DNA from: Bugula neritina
Lineage: Eukaryota > Bryozoa > Gymnolaemata > Cheilostomatida > Bugulidae
Direction of reading: 5' to 3'
DNA: 64,000 bases
NCBI GenBank assembly: GCA_964035545.1
Contig: OZ037765.1
Span: forward strand, 26,362,504 to 26,426,503
The notes beneath the pieces are model-generated. The model saw only the letters and a program-made list of their open reading frames with translations. It was not told the DNA's origin and did not search any database. Both the position numbers and the translations under genes were made by a program. The stretch's first letter is position 1. Every line of letters begins with the position of its first letter. Of the stretch, positions 1-13,006 are shown piece by piece.

Positions 1-851
1 TTAAATTTTGTTTGATTCGTATGAATAAAAGTTTTCTCTGATCGGTTGATGCGCAGCCTCCTACTGGTAAGCATTCAAAAATTGTCTATGTAATATGGGG
101 TATATATGGTATATGATATATAATATGTAACATGTGATATATAACATTATATGTAATGCATGATATATAATATATAATATGTAATGTACAATATATGATA
201 TGCAATATGTAATATATCATATATAGAATATAATATGTAATATATAATATATAGTCTGCTACATAATATATACTACTTTCTTCAACGCATGTAAACTAAA
301 GCAAGTAATAGCATCATAAACATGAAAAGGTTATCAGTTATATCAATGAAATAATATGATATACCATGTTTAATACACCAAGGCTTTCTTGTACAAACTA
401 TATAACGCTTTCTTGTATACAATATATACTACATGATTGATTTTTACTGCCATTTATTTAATTGAAGACTTTTTAACTTCAAATTTTCAAAAAACGCATA
501 TGCATGCACCATCCCTGGGACACACACACACACATGCACACACATATCCTCATAGTTTTGTTATCTTTTCAACCAGAAAAAAATATTGAAATTCAACTGT
601 TAATTTTAAACTTCTACTTTAAAAATCATGCCACACAAAGCTTTGTGCTATAAAAAACAAAATATCAAGTTCAATTAAATTTTATTAATGCCAAACAAAA
701 ATAAAAACAAATATGATTGCTTTTTTTAAATTAAATATCTAATACCAGTATTCATCACATGATATGTAAATTGATCATAAGATTAAAAATATTTGTTTGC
801 AAATTAAGTTATAATCAACCATTTTTAGATAAAATTCCTCGTTTACAAAAG
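1..851. other. Left edge: non-coding, probably intron of the ankyrin gene
   Basis: No exon was recognised before base 852. Because the exon at 852 starts in mid-codon after a 3' splice site, this stretch is probably an intron of the ankyrin-repeat gene that begins left of the window. It is very AT-rich, with a degenerate TATAATATGTAA-type tract near 100-260 and a short CA run near 520-545. Confidence 0.5.
100..262. repeat. Degenerate AT microsatellite (ATATAATATGTAA type)
   Basis: Repeated short words such as atatgtaat, atataat and atatgat follow one another without a strict period. Low-complexity DNA; no function is suggested. Confidence 0.6.
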
Positions 852-2440
852 CCGGCTAGACATCAACACCAAAAACAGCAGAGGTGAGAACAGTTTGATT
901 GAAGCTCTGAGAATTGATGATGATAGAAAGAGGAGCATAACCTTCTCATTCTTAATGAAGTGTGGAATAGATGTGCACAATAGAGACTGCACTGGTAGAG
1001 GTACTTGGATGCATATATACTTTATAAACATTTGAATGCTAGAGGTTCTTGGATGCTGTATATATGTACTTGATGAGCATTTGAAGCTGGAAAGTCATTA
1101 TATTATGTTGTAAAATTATGTTTTGTTGATAACTAAAGGTCCTAAGCTAGAAGTTGTTATATAAACATGTAATTCTAGAGTTTAGCAGCAGAAGTCAATA
1201 GTAAATAATGATCTTAAAACTTCAAAGTACCTTCTATTCAACTATTTACATTCACTACCAGCTGGATTGAAATAAAATAGGCTGCAATTACGTAATATAA
1301 AACAATGTATTATAGCTTCGATTTGAATGGGATAACGTCATAACAACTGATCCATACATTACTGTGTTAAATTCGAAATGGTGTGATATAATACAGTTTA
1401 CCGTGCACAGCTCATAGTAATAAAGGAAATTTCATGCAAAACTGAAGAACTTGAGCCTAAATATATATATCAATTTTTCATATTGAAAGCATTAGGAGCT
1501 TGTACAGTTGACTAAAACTTGCTTGTTATGAATAATGACATTTGTGTTGAGAAAATAACAAAAATGCTGTGTTTCAGATTCACTTTGTTGGGCTACAAAA
1601 CTTGGTCGAGAGAGACAGGCGTTGCAGTTGCTAAATGGACCGATGCTGGAGTATGACTATCACCATAAAGACAAGAACGGCCTGACTGTTCTGCATTATG
1701 CTGCCATGAATAACATGGAGAAAGTTGTACAGACTATTCTTGCTCGGTTAAACCGATACTACATACCTGTAGATATTAAAGATAGCTCAGGTACAACTCC
1801 ATATTTGTATGCAAAACGACTCAACAACGCTGAAATTGTTGACTTGTTTATAGAGGCTGGTGCTTCACCCTACATCTTAGATAAAAACGAGAAATGTGGA
1901 TACAGTAGCGTCAAAAAACGGAGTGATGAAAGAGCAGAGCAAGTCATTCGGCTAAAGATTAGCGGTCGGTTACCGCAAGTGCGCAGAGTTTTGGCTGAAA
2001 AATCAATGGGTGCCGTAAATGGAACTCGTTTCTCTTCATCAAGAAATAGTGAATCTATAAACAATAACATCTCCTCTTTATTACAGCTTCAACATGATGG
2101 ACAAACGTGTGAAAAGTTCATCAAAAGTACAAGCGTTGCTGACAGTACATACAATTCGACTACTGACATCACTTCTTACGCAGCACCACGACGTCACGTG
2201 AAACATCTCAGCGAACTATTTGACATTGTATCTGAGCAAATGACAAGCTCATTTTGTAAACCTGCGCAAAAACCAAAGTCTAAATTTAGTGATCAAGCTA
2301 TGAACAAATTTAAAATGTCTTCCTTGGCAGCCATCATGAAGAAGCCAGTGAATGAAAGAATAGCAAGTCAGCAGGGAGGCAAGAAAAGGTCTCAACTCCG
2401 TAAAGGAAGCAGAAATGATCTGTTGGCAAAGCTCCATTAG
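852..2440 (+). CDS. Ankyrin-repeat protein, 3' portion of gene (partial)
   Basis: Two exons, 852-994 and 1578-2440, join in phase (g|at, giving Asp). The 5' exon begins in mid-codon after an AG acceptor, so the gene starts outside the window. The 334 visible residues begin with ankyrin-like helices (RLDINTKNSRGENSLIEAL, FLMKCGIDVHNRD), then clearer repeats: KDKNGLTVLHYAAMNNMEKV, then IKDSSGTTPYLYAKRL with AEIVDLFIEAGASPYI. TPLH-like turns and the G-A-[DS]-P hallmark support ankyrin folding, a protein-protein binding module. The C-terminal 180 or so residues are basic and Ser-rich, look disordered and end KGSRNDLLAKLH. The final exon is long (863 bp) and an AATAAA lies six bases past the stop. 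The family within ankyrin proteins was not recognised, so no partner or pathway is proposed. Confidence 0.8.
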
Positions 2441-2445
2441 GAATC

Positions 2446-2451
2446 AATAAA
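2446..2451 (+). terminator. Candidate poly(A) signal of ankyrin gene
   Basis: AATAAA beginning six bases after the TAG stop. It is unusually close, so the true 3' end may use a later signal; none was established. Confidence 0.4.
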
Positions 2452-3776
2452 GTTCAAAGACGAACTAAACTTATAAACATATAGTAATAGAATTGATATT
2501 ATTTCAAGTTGAATTTCTATTGCTGGTAATACTGTTATTGTGATGCAATGCATCTCATACTGTATTAAAACGTGTGCTGTGTGCATGCACATATACTTCT
2601 GTGATTAAAAAATGTTTCATTTTTTCAAATATGATTGCTTAATTGTTTACTTTTTAGTTATTTCGTGTAATTTTTTCGTTTTCGGCATCCGCTTTTGCTT
2701 AATAATGCGACAAATATGAAGAACACATTTAAAGAAAACTTTTTATGTTTTAGTCTATTATAAAAAGTTTACATAAATATCTTTTTGAATCTGATCAAAG
2801 ATTTGACAGTATTTCACTATAGAAATATGAGCTACAGACTACGTGTATGATTGTGTCAAATTAATCAGACTTTTAAACATTAGCCTTGTTAGCTTTTAGG
2901 CTCCTTGTTTTTTTTAGCTTAAGCAATTTATTTTGTGGTTGTAATATCAAGTGCTGCTAGTTCTTAACATATCTTTTCTATCTGAACTTGCATATTGCTC
3001 AGCTATAAATTGTTGTGCCTTTTTGTCTCATGAAAGTCAAAGCATTGACATTCATGAGAGCTAGTTGACTTTTCAATATAGTTTATTACAGCATTATTGT
3101 AGTGACATAATATAGCGTACTATATGAAGCCCTAAAATAATGCAGTTATTAAACAACCATATGCATTTATAAACAGTGACTACAAACAAATAAATTAAGA
3201 GCAAACTGTAAATTATACTAACGCCCTGTAAAGGTTATTGTCATTAAAAATACAAATAGAACATATTTGTAATCATTGATGTTATACGTAGCCATGTACT
3301 TAATATTTATAGTAGCATAGTTTCTAAAATGTGACAAGTTAGAGTAACATGTTATATACAACGCATTCAAAACTGTTAATAGCCATACTTATATTTAAAG
3401 TTTACTTTTGTAATTTATTTTTTAACAGCCAATAGCAAGAAAATGTTTTTCTGACATTTGAAAGAAGATCAATAGTTAAGTTTTAAACTTCTGCATGCAT
3501 GATAATGATTTCGCTATAAAATATATACTAACTACTACAACTAGCAAAGATTCATGGAGACTTCTTGCAGATTTTTCTCCGCTAGGTTGAAACTGCATCA
3601 ATGATTAATAAATGACTAGTTTGAATAAAATTATTGCAACAAATTATTGTCATATTTCTTCATCATCTAAAATGATGTCATAAATGTTAGCTATTTTTAT
3701 AAAATTAATGGTTTCGTAAACAGTTGAATAAATAAAACATGTTTTAATAATAATAATAAAACTTAAGAAATACTGG
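2452..3776. other. Gap between ankyrin gene and the next + gene; no feature seen
   Basis: AT-rich sequence without a convincing exon or repeat. It should hold the ankyrin 3' UTR and the promoter or 5' UTR exon(s) of the gene whose first visible ATG is at 3777. That ATG follows an AG, so an upstream non-coding exon is possible. Confidence 0.5.
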
Positions 3777-6700
3777 ATGGAAGGTCAGAAAAAAGGTTTA
3801 ATGGAGCTGGCTGCCTACATCTGTAGAAAGATTACTGGTATGACAGAACAGAAATTAAGTGTAGAGCACGTGCAGCAGAAGGCTAGTGATTCATCTGCTG
3901 CAACTTATGTGTTGCAACGTACTGAAGATCAGATGAACACGTCAATGCTCAATACAGACTCAGATGGGTACAGTACGGCAAGCACACGATCAGACTCAGA
4001 CAGTGAGAATAGACGTAAAAAAGACTCAAAATTAGGCAGCTCAGCAACAGCAAAAACATATGATACTAAAAACTCGAATAATGAGCAACTACTGCTTCAG
4101 TTAGATAACAACGCTTCTCTCTCTGCTGATCATGCTTCGTTAGAAAAGAAGAACAAAATTGGTGAAAAAAATGTTTCATCAGCATTCGTTCCTAAAAAAT
4201 TAACTGATCAACTAATAGTTCGAGATGAAAATGGTCAGTTAAAGTTGTATGAATCATCTGTGAATTGGCAAAAAAGTGCTGCTAAAGTTAACGCAGATAA
4301 ATGTGTAGATTGTGCAGCACAAATAAACATAAAAGATGTGACGGAACACTGCAGTGAAAATGAGACGGCAAGAACAGTCTGCAGCAGGTTAAATAGTGCG
4401 ACAATGCAGACAAGCAGGCAAGAAAAAACAACAGATATTTTTGAAAACTGCAAATTAGAAAATAAATCAAACCACCATCTATGCAATGCGAGTCAGCAAG
4501 ATTGCAGTGAAGTTCGAGATGCTGCTACAATATGGGATGCCAGCAATATGCCTGAGAACCTTTGTCAAAGTGAGGTTTGTAAACAAACTAATACATAATA
4601 TAAAACAACAAGTTATTGGCTAATATGCACAACATGTATGCTTTAAGACTTGAAAAGTTTATACCTGAATACACAGGGTGCAACTAGTTTCAATGCTTAG
4701 ATGGTTGACCTGTGAAAGGTATATATCTCTGGAAGATGGTGTATTGTTTAGTAACATGTTATGTTGCATTTAATTAGCTAAAGTTCAATTCTACAACGTT
4801 TGCGAACTGAAAAAATATTTCATCAACTGCAAAAAACAGAAAAATTAGAAAGAAGCTGATGTGGTCTAGTGTTTAGAGTGCTGGCTCAGTGTGCAATAAT
4901 TAGGTAATGGGTTCAACTTGGGGTCATTGATGCATGATGCCAGGAAGATTATACAGTTAAGATTGCTCTTTTGCTACACCAAACTAAGTTCTTACCAGAG
5001 ATGGTGGAGAGTTGGAACAAGCATGAGTTTTTGAGAAATTAGGATATATAATGAACTTTAAGAGAGTGATTTGCAATTTCTCAAGAGAATATAACTCCTT
5101 CCAATAATAACTCATAAAAGTTTAGATTCTTCAAAATTTCTCCAATGCTTCTGTAATAATTTAAACAACATAAAGGCCTGAGCTATATACTTATATATTC
5201 TGAAACTCATGCTGAGAATATGTATTTAAAATTATTGTTATGTGGTTAGACTATATATAATTATAATATTGTTGTCCTATAGTAATATTATACAGTAACT
5301 GTCCAATCTACAAGAAGTGCTGCTTTACCATGTTTATTTTTGTATATATGCTTATTTTGCTCACTTGTTTACTATGCATGCGAAAATATGCCAGTTTACT
5401 TGTTTTTTCCTATTCATTATTAGTTGGAAATTATAACAGAAAGTGTTTAAACTACTAATTGCTATTATATTATTTCACAGGAGGATAAAAGTGAGGAGAC
5501 GGATGTCATAATTGATGAAGTTGACCACTTATTGCTACAGCTTGAAAAAATCATAGGAAACCGATCGAGACGCAACTTAGCTTCAGGTGCAGAGTACGAC
5601 GAAGTGTCTACTCTGACTAAGCCACTAAGAGAGTTATCTCCCCAATCAATGAAAGAGGCAAATTCATTTATACAGGATGCTGCCAACACAATGGACGTCA
5701 AAAATGTAGACTTGGATGAGTCACAATCTTCTGTGGAACTGGTTCTTTCTATTATCAAAGAAGCAACCAAACAATACAATTTGGAAGAGATTAATGAAGA
5801 TAACATTTCTACCAACTCTGTCACTCCATCAATACCACCACTTGAGCCACCAACAACACCCCTGATACAGTGGACAGACTCAACATCATTACCTCTGTTA
5901 GTAGAATCAGCTACTACCCCTCCACTTCTAATACACAGCAACTCAAGTCACTCATGGTCGGTAGATCCCGTCTCCTCACCTTCAGCACTCTTGAGGCCAT
6001 TAACACCTCCACCACAAGAGAGTGATGCTGACTGTGAGCAAGTTGATCTGAAGCTTAAAAAGCTAGCAACTATCACTGAAGGTAACAAATAAGAATATGA
6101 TGCTACAGCATATAGGATATTATAATCTATGTTAAGTTAATATTATGAGTTTATAAGCAAAAATTACCTCATACTATAAAGGTTGCTTGTGCCTTTTTTA
6201 TTATTTGCTCATAGCTGTATCAAATGCATGTATGTTTAACTGGCATCAAATGCAGTCATTAAATGAAAGCGTTTTCTAATATCTTTTAGGAGGTATGAGA
6301 GAGCTGTCAGAGTTCGCATGTAACACCAACCTGTCTGAAGTAAAGTGCAATTCTGCACCTACTACAGATTTTCAAGCTAGTAAGTATTACAATTACTTGC
6401 TAGTTGCAAGATTTCTATCCTTTTACTGTATAATATTAGAAAAAAATATCTTAAAATGTGAAATAATGAACAATCTAAAAATTTATTGTGTGCTGGTAGA
6501 ATAAATGCAAGGCACACATTGTGCCTTCATTTTGCATGGCTTATCAAAGCAGGAGTAGTGCTACTCTATTAAACGGTTTATTGCATAAAGAATTAGATTG
6601 TAGGTTAAAATAAATTTGCTGTTTGTAAAAATATGTACATAATATGCTTTTTAAATATAACTATTTACTTAGTTACTTATAAGAGTAGAAATAATGCATG

Positions 6701-8608
6701 TAGAATATTTACACACTACGTACTTACATGCGCTGCATAAATTTGTATGTACCACTTGTGTTGCAAACTTCTTTGTTACTATAAAACATTCCATGCAATC
6801 CTTCAAATATACTACATGTTTTAGACATTTCGGGGAGCATGAGTCTGCCATGTAATAAACAGTCCAGCAGACCAAAATCAGATCAAGATGTTCCAAGACA
6901 TGAGGATAGTATAGTAACTGGCACAAACAAAGCATGCTTTAGAAAAGCAGAGAGATACGGCATTGGAGATAATGCAAATTCATTTGCTGAGCCAATAGAA
7001 GGAACTATAGTGAATCGGACAGGCTGCTTGCCACCGTAAGTAGACATATTCTGTGTATCTTTGGATGTTGTTGAAAAGGGAAACTAGAAGCTTTAATTTT
7101 GTACTATTACTCATAAAATAAAAGTGTTTTAACTCATGAAATACACTAATACACTAAGTATTGTGTAACTATTGATGTAATTATTTCAATTTAGTCCTCC
7201 TGAAGATTTTGTTACATGTCTCCAAGTTTTGAAAGAGACCAGAGGAGTAAAAGCAAGACTATTAGCAAGAAAATGCTGCTCACATGCAAAAAAGACAAAG
7301 ACAAAACAAAGGGTAAGAAAAGCTTATAATTATAAAATTTTCTAACTTTTGAAGTCAAAAAGTGAAAATCAAATTTGAAAATCTCAATTTTCACAAAAAG
7401 CATCATTTTGTTACAGATATCATGTCCAACAATAAAAGAGTTTAAAGTAGGCACTAAGACTGGGACTCATAGTTTCTTTGAATTAATGAACACTACAATA
7501 ACCATACCGAAGATGAATGAAAAAATGGTGATAACAGAAGCTACAGTTCCAACTGAGTTACAATCAAAGGCTGTGTGGGTGAATGGAGAGCTAAAAATAT
7601 TCATTAAACATTTAGGTAAGATCTTTGATGACACCAATTAAATTTTGGCCTTATAGGTTTAATAATTTGTTTCAATTATACTTGTATATTCAAGTAGCTA
7701 ATCTGGCAACAACTCTATATAACATTTATATCTATTTGAAAGCTACATGACAAAAGCTATCTTTAGATCCAAATCAACATAGATTATTTTAGTTAAACAG
7801 TAAAGCGAATAAGAAAAACTGGTATATTTTTATGCAATCAATGTTTTTGCAAAAAGCAACTGAAAATTAAGTACCTAGTTACTTGTTTTTGTGTTGTGAA
7901 GTACACTTAGTTTTTAGAAGAGTACACTCCAGTTTTTTAGCTGTTAGTAGAGTATATTTAGCTTCTTTTAGATTATCTGACCTATTAGCTTACATTTTGT
8001 CAAATAGCGGATAGCCTATTGACCACCAAGTGTACATGACTAAATTGCAAATATATTTTACAGACCTTGTTCACGGATTTGTGCTCTCCTGTACAAATAA
8101 ACTTGTAATTAATCTTGTATATTCAGATAAAGATTTGTCACACATTCCACTTGGTAAGAAAGACTTGTACACACGGACACCCTCATCCATCTCGATTGAG
8201 TTTGTGAGAGAATACAGGGAGGAGAGAGAAAATGGTGTAAAGTCTCCAAGTATTGTAAAGAAGTCTCTTCCTCCAGAAAAGGTTTCAATGCTTGAGAAGA
8301 AAGCTAATACTGGTTCAGTAGAACCTCCACCATTCAACACCAAAGTATGAACAGCTTTCAGATCTCCGCTTACACTGCTTTCAAGTTCTAAAAGAATTTA
8401 AGACCTGCTATTTGCATTTGCTACGTGCACAATCCTCAAAGTTAACATCAATAGTTAATTGTTGTAAATTTATTTTTAGGTTGACTTCATTTACAAGAAA
8501 GATCCTTTGGTTTTGGGAACACTTGATAGAAAAAGATATTTAAACAGAAAAATATTGGAGCAGAAGAAATTAAAAAAGACAAAAATTCCAGTTTATTGTG
8601 TCGTGTGA
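3777..8608 (+). CDS. Unrecognised eight-exon gene, protein of about 808 residues
   Basis: Exons 3777-4574, 5481-6081, 6290-6379, 6825-7035, 7195-7312, 7417-7615, 8064-8344 and 8480-8608 keep frame at every junction and end in TGA. The first two exons (residues 1-466) encode a low-complexity, Ser/Asn/Gln/acidic-rich region with a Pro/Thr-rich stretch near 380-450 (SIPPLEPPTTPLIQW); it looks disordered. Residues about 560-765 (exons 5-7) look folded: alternating hydrophobic residues around ELKIFIKHLG, GFVLSCTNKLVINLVYSD and SISIEFVREYREE suggest a beta-rich domain. The tail is strongly basic (KRYLNRKILEQKKLKKTK). No signal peptide or membrane segment is evident. I do not recognise the family and propose no function. 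The start is the first in-frame ATG of the long first exon; an earlier coding exon cannot be excluded. Confidence 0.7.
4856..5040 (+). mobile_element. tRNA-derived SINE, copy 1 (degraded)
   Basis: Lies in intron 1 of the unrecognised gene. The head resembles a tRNA: an A-box-like TGGTCTAGTGTTTAGAGTG and a B-box-like GGGTTCAACTTGG. The body (CATTGATGCATGATG, then GTTAAGATTGCTCTTTTGC, then CTTACCAGAGATGGTGGAG) matches in order the copy at 21002-21180. The two are diverged but collinear, which supports a dispersed SINE family. Boundaries are approximate. Confidence 0.55.
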
Positions 8609-10778
8609 TTATATGCTGTATACCCGTTGAAGAGTATGTTTGAAGGTCACATATGTCAGCAATAACCAGCTCATCGTGTCAGCACTAACCAGCTCATTGT
8701 GTCAGCACTAACCAGCTTATTGTGTCAACATGTTGTAATATTTCAACTCCATTTCAATATAATATAATTCAAGAAGAAACAATTGCCACAATTTGTAATA
8801 TCTATTCTGCACAGTTGTGTACCCGTAGTTCATTTTGTTCTATACTCAACTGGTACAAGTAATTAAAGTTGATGTAGCTGTAGAATATGAAACGTGACTG
8901 AATACTACAAATAGTAATCTTATAGTATATATTAATAGTAGAGCATAACTATTTCTAGCTTTATTGTAGGTATATAATATTATGATGCTGCTTTTTTGGT
9001 GTTGATATATTACCTGGTTCAACACTAGTATGAAGTAAGCTCTGCTCTGTTATTACAAAAATTATTTCTGAACCTCTCTTATTGGGTAGGCTGTGTGAAA
9101 AAATAGTAGTTACCGGTACTAGAATATTGAAAAAATATTTATTAAAAAGATAAATAAAGCCATGTACTAGTAAAAGCAATGACAACTAGCACTGGAATAT
9201 TGAATGCTTAATTGTCCCAAAGCAGCTATAAGATGTACTGGATAGAAATGAAACAGTGGTGGCGTGTCATATACAATACAAGGATTGAGTGCAGCACTAT
9301 GAAAAGTCAAAAAGGCATGAAATCTTAGTTCACTTACCAGACTACACAAATAAAGCATTATATTATTGTGTTGTTTTCATAACTTGAAACATTTTGTTTA
9401 TTTTAAAGTAATTTGTAAAGTTGAGTCATTATTCTTTTGGATTACTATTTAGTCTGTCCCAATTTGCACTGATGTTAACAATATATTGATCAGTTAATAT
9501 TGATCCCACCAACTCAAGTACAGGTAGAGGTAAAAAAGCTCCTACTTTTTCACATCTCAAGTTTAGAAAATTATTTGTAAAGGAAGTTGCCCACCCACTC
9601 AATAAATGAGTTTATCAAAAAATTAGCACAAATTTGAAAACAACAATTGGAATCATCAGCCTGACAAAAGTGTCATTTTTGTACATATATGGTGTACATT
9701 GGTGCTTGTGCAAAGTTAAGTTGGGTCTAATAGGAATTATCTAGTTTTCAGTTTCTGTCAATGCACAGCTTATAAACTAAAAGAATATTTTAACCTCATA
9801 GTTTTTTTATTGATTTTTATATTCACTAGTTGACATTTAAAATCAATGTTTTAGAATATATTATTTATACAATATCAAAAGGGTTTGAACTGCAATACTG
9901 AGAATGATGCAGCTGTTGGCACCTACAATATACTGACAACATTACTATGACATTATACCCATCAGTCTTGCTTTGTGTTACATTGCATTATGACTGTAAA
10001 ACTATACTGTGCATAGCCATGCGTACACTATATTTAAATTACATTAAATATAATGAACGAATTAAAAATAATTATTGCGTAGATTGGAGTGTGAAATTTA
10101 GGTAGATAAAATTATTGATGCGCGCATATTATATTATAATGAACTACCCATTAACCTGTTTAAAATCAATAGCTTGTGATACTACAATTAGAGAGTAGAG
10201 ATATTGCTGCCATAGTAATAAACACTCATCAATGAAAACAAATTAAATTATTGCTTGATGCACAACCTGTAAACATTTAAAAAGGAAATTAAGCTAAATG
10301 AGAGCAGTGAGGCATGCATGACTATGTATATTATTATTATATTGCAGCTATTTGCTACTGCTTTGCTCATTGATTTAGTCTCGTGGGATATACACTGCAT
10401 CTACTGGTTTTAGCATCATTGCTCTTTCTCTGTTTTATAGTGTAAAAAGTATATCATTAGGTAGAAGTAGAGCATTCACTGTGCATCACACAAATAGTGG
10501 AGTTGCATGGGGAATGCATCTTTTCGGTTAACTACAATTATACTAAGTGACTTGGATTAAGATTATTATTGTTGACAGCCAGAAGAACTGCACTTAGCCA
10601 TCAAACTCTTGACCTTACGTCATCATCATTTATAGATAGCAAGTAATTTTCTGTTGATCACCAAAGAAGATCTACTTGAATTCTATTCGGAGTCGCCTTA
10701 ATACTTCCTAGATAAACCAGTGTGATATTTCAGTTACTTCTTGGAAGCAAAAATTAGAGAATTTGCTGGTAACTTTAA
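8609..10778. other. 2.2-kb gap before the KCNMB-like gene
   Basis: AT-rich and without a convincing exon on either strand. It holds the 3' UTR of the gene on the left (with the 23-bp repeat) and presumably the promoter of the KCNMB-like gene. No hexamer array of the kind seen in the three head-to-head regions is present here. Confidence 0.5.
8655..8729 (+). repeat. 23-bp tandem repeat, about three copies, in 3' UTR
   Basis: GTCAGCA[AC]TAACCAGCT[CT]AT[CT]GT is repeated head to tail starting 46 bases after the stop of the unrecognised gene. Copies differ at three or four positions. Confidence 0.75.
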
Positions 10779-12697
10779 ATGGCTGAAATAACATGGAAAT
10801 CAACATTTGTTGGAGCTCTGTTGCTGTTTTTAATTGGGATTATAACCGCAACATGTCTGAACTATGCAGGAGCTGCCTTGACTAGCATATCTGCAGGCGT
10901 ATCGGGACCTTTCAGATGTGTGTACAACGCATCAGATCCATATTCTAGGAGGAACTGCACAACGACGTGCAATGAAACAGATTTAGACGCACTAATAGTT
11001 GAAAACTGTACATATATTTATGTGACATATTATCCAAAAGATGATTTACCTCCTGTAAAACATATAAAGCTCACTCCTAGCTACAGGTATGATAACCAAC
11101 CAACATCTGGGAAAAGAAGATTTGGCGAGGTTGGTTTCTATTAGTACTAATAGTCTTCTTGTTGAATTTTTTTAATATTTGGGAATTCTGGTGATGTTTT
11201 TACTTATAAAATAACAGGCCTATTAATATAACTTAATGTTATTGTTTTTTCCTTTAAAATCTGCCTCTTCACGTTAAACAGAATTAAACAAGTAATATGA
11301 AAAAATTTAATAAGTTTTGCGAGCAAGGATTTTAGTAAAGTTATGATTATCTATACATGTTTAACTTTATTGACAAACATTGCTTTTAAAACGAAATAAA
11401 AAACAACTTCTGTTTCAACCAACATTATACATGAGTGTATTGTAACATGCAACTGAGTGTGACAATGAATACATAGCATTACAGTTATCAGTAATTAGTA
11501 GATATGCAACCCTGTAATATCAGCTCTAATTAGGGATATACAATGAATATTATGTAGTAAATAAAGCATTAAAATCTAGGTTATTTGTATAGCACAAGTT
11601 ACTCATCACTACCCATAGTGATAGTTAGATAAAAAAAATTAAGCCAAAGTTTTTGATCAAAACCTCTATTATAACATTCAATTTGCTCTCGTCTATTACT
11701 AAATTGATTTATGTAGGTAATACCAAAATATATACATCTAAGTTTGAAGTTAAAACAGTTTATAGTTTACGTAAAAATATAGAAAAACCAAAGAACCACT
11801 AGCTTACCATTATAATGCATAATTTATTCACACCACGGCAAAGCATACATGTACTGTACAAAGTAACAGGTTGAAGCTTGACGCCAATGCTAGAGAACCA
11901 AATTGCACCATTTTGTAGACTGCCTATTACATCTGTGATTTTTTTCTTCTTTTCAGTGCTCGGCAAAATATTGCGGAACATATCGATTTAAAACACATTT
12001 GAATGGCACAGCCCATTACAAGCACCACCCAGATCTTATACAGAAGATTGAGAAGGCAAAGCAAGAAAAAAATGGAGAACTTGAATGTTTTCTCAACCAC
12101 GATATGCCAAGTAAAGGCGCGTATCTATACTTAAATGAGGAAGCTGGAGTAAAGAAACCTCAGTACAGGTTATTCCGGTGGTATGAGGGATGGCTGGTGC
12201 TGATGGCACCCGTAGCAATATCAGTTGGCATCATCATATTCTTTATAGTAGTCCTGATCAGAGGCCGGCTAACTAAGAAACCCGCCCCGAAGTCCAGAGC
12301 ATTTGGTAAGTTGTAAAGTTACACTCATCACCATATATTTTTCATTAGCACTTTCATAGTTGAATTTAGATCAACCACAGGGAATATGGCATGTTTATTC
12401 TAACGCATTTGGTGCATAAAGCCTTTATCTTCAAGATGCATTATTTATGAAGTTATTCAAGTATAAAACCGTTAGGTATAACAACTATTGGTTCTAGCTG
12501 AGAAAAAAATTGTAGAACCCTAAAGCATCTAGTAGTAGTAGTAGAAGAATGCGGGAACTACTTGTTACTGTTTCATTGCTTTAGTTCCCCCAGGATTTGA
12601 TTCACCACTGACAGCCATAAGAACAAGAAACTCTTCCATAGCAAGCAAACGCCCCTCCCCCGCACCTGAAGAGTGTATTGGATTGCAACAGAGTTGA
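10779..12697 (+). CDS. KCNMB-like two-TM membrane protein (BK channel beta-subunit fold)
   Basis: Exons 10779-11129, 11957-12305 and 12585-12697 give 270 residues, in the range of vertebrate BK beta subunits. TM1 is about residues 10-31 and TM2 about 196-218, with a large loop between. Loop cysteines sit at 47, 60, 64, 77, 118, 123 and 161. Their spacing mirrors the family: C-x3-C after an Asn (RRNCTTTCNET), then NCTYIYVTYY like the family's PCLQVYV segment, a C-x4-C pair (CSAKYCG), a late lone Cys before an acidic turn (LECFLNHD), and an aromatic FRWYEGW entering TM2. Predicted N-glycosylation sites: N50, N59, N65, N76, N133. In the known family, both termini are cytosolic and the loop modulates Slo1 (BK) channel gating. 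Homology is inferred from topology and cysteine spacing, not overall identity. A better splice-consensus donor at 11087 (CAG|GTATGA) gives the wrong phase, so the GAG|GTTGGT donor was chosen. Confidence 0.65.
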
Positions 12698-13006
12698 CCT
12701 GGATCCTTACTTATAACGAATCTATTATTGACTTCAGTTATTTATAAATAATTTTATATCAAACTTTATTACAATTATATTATACATAGTTGTACACAGA
12801 CAATGCAATATTATGAACATAAACAAGATACTAAATCTTACAGCTTTTTTGTAAAAAGAAAATATCTGAAGAATGACATAACACTGTAGACTTGCAATTT
12901 CCGATGCGCAGTTGACAGTATGAAATACTCATAAAATATTGATGAAACTGCTGACAACCAAATAGCAAGAGAGAATTTGGCTGCTGTTGGATGGCTGGGA
13001 CGACTT
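12698..13006. other. Tail-to-tail gap, KCNMB-like gene and SF3A1
   Basis: 310 bp of AT-rich sequence shared by the 3' UTRs of two convergent genes. It contains a minus-strand AATAAA (12765-12770). The first clear plus-strand AATAAA seen is at 13206-13211, inside SF3A1 sequence, so the KCNMB-like transcript may run antisense into SF3A1. Confidence 0.5.
12765..12770 (-). terminator. Candidate poly(A) signal of SF3A1
   Basis: AATAAA on the minus strand, about 240 bases past the SF3A1 stop. Confidence 0.5.

Noticed and set aside
11087-11129. KCNMB-like exon 1 ending at the strong CAG|GTATGA donor (11086)
   Set aside because: It leaves phase 2 while exon 2 needs phase 0, giving a stop soon after the junction. 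The GAG|GTTGGT donor at 11130 keeps the frame and the cysteine pattern.
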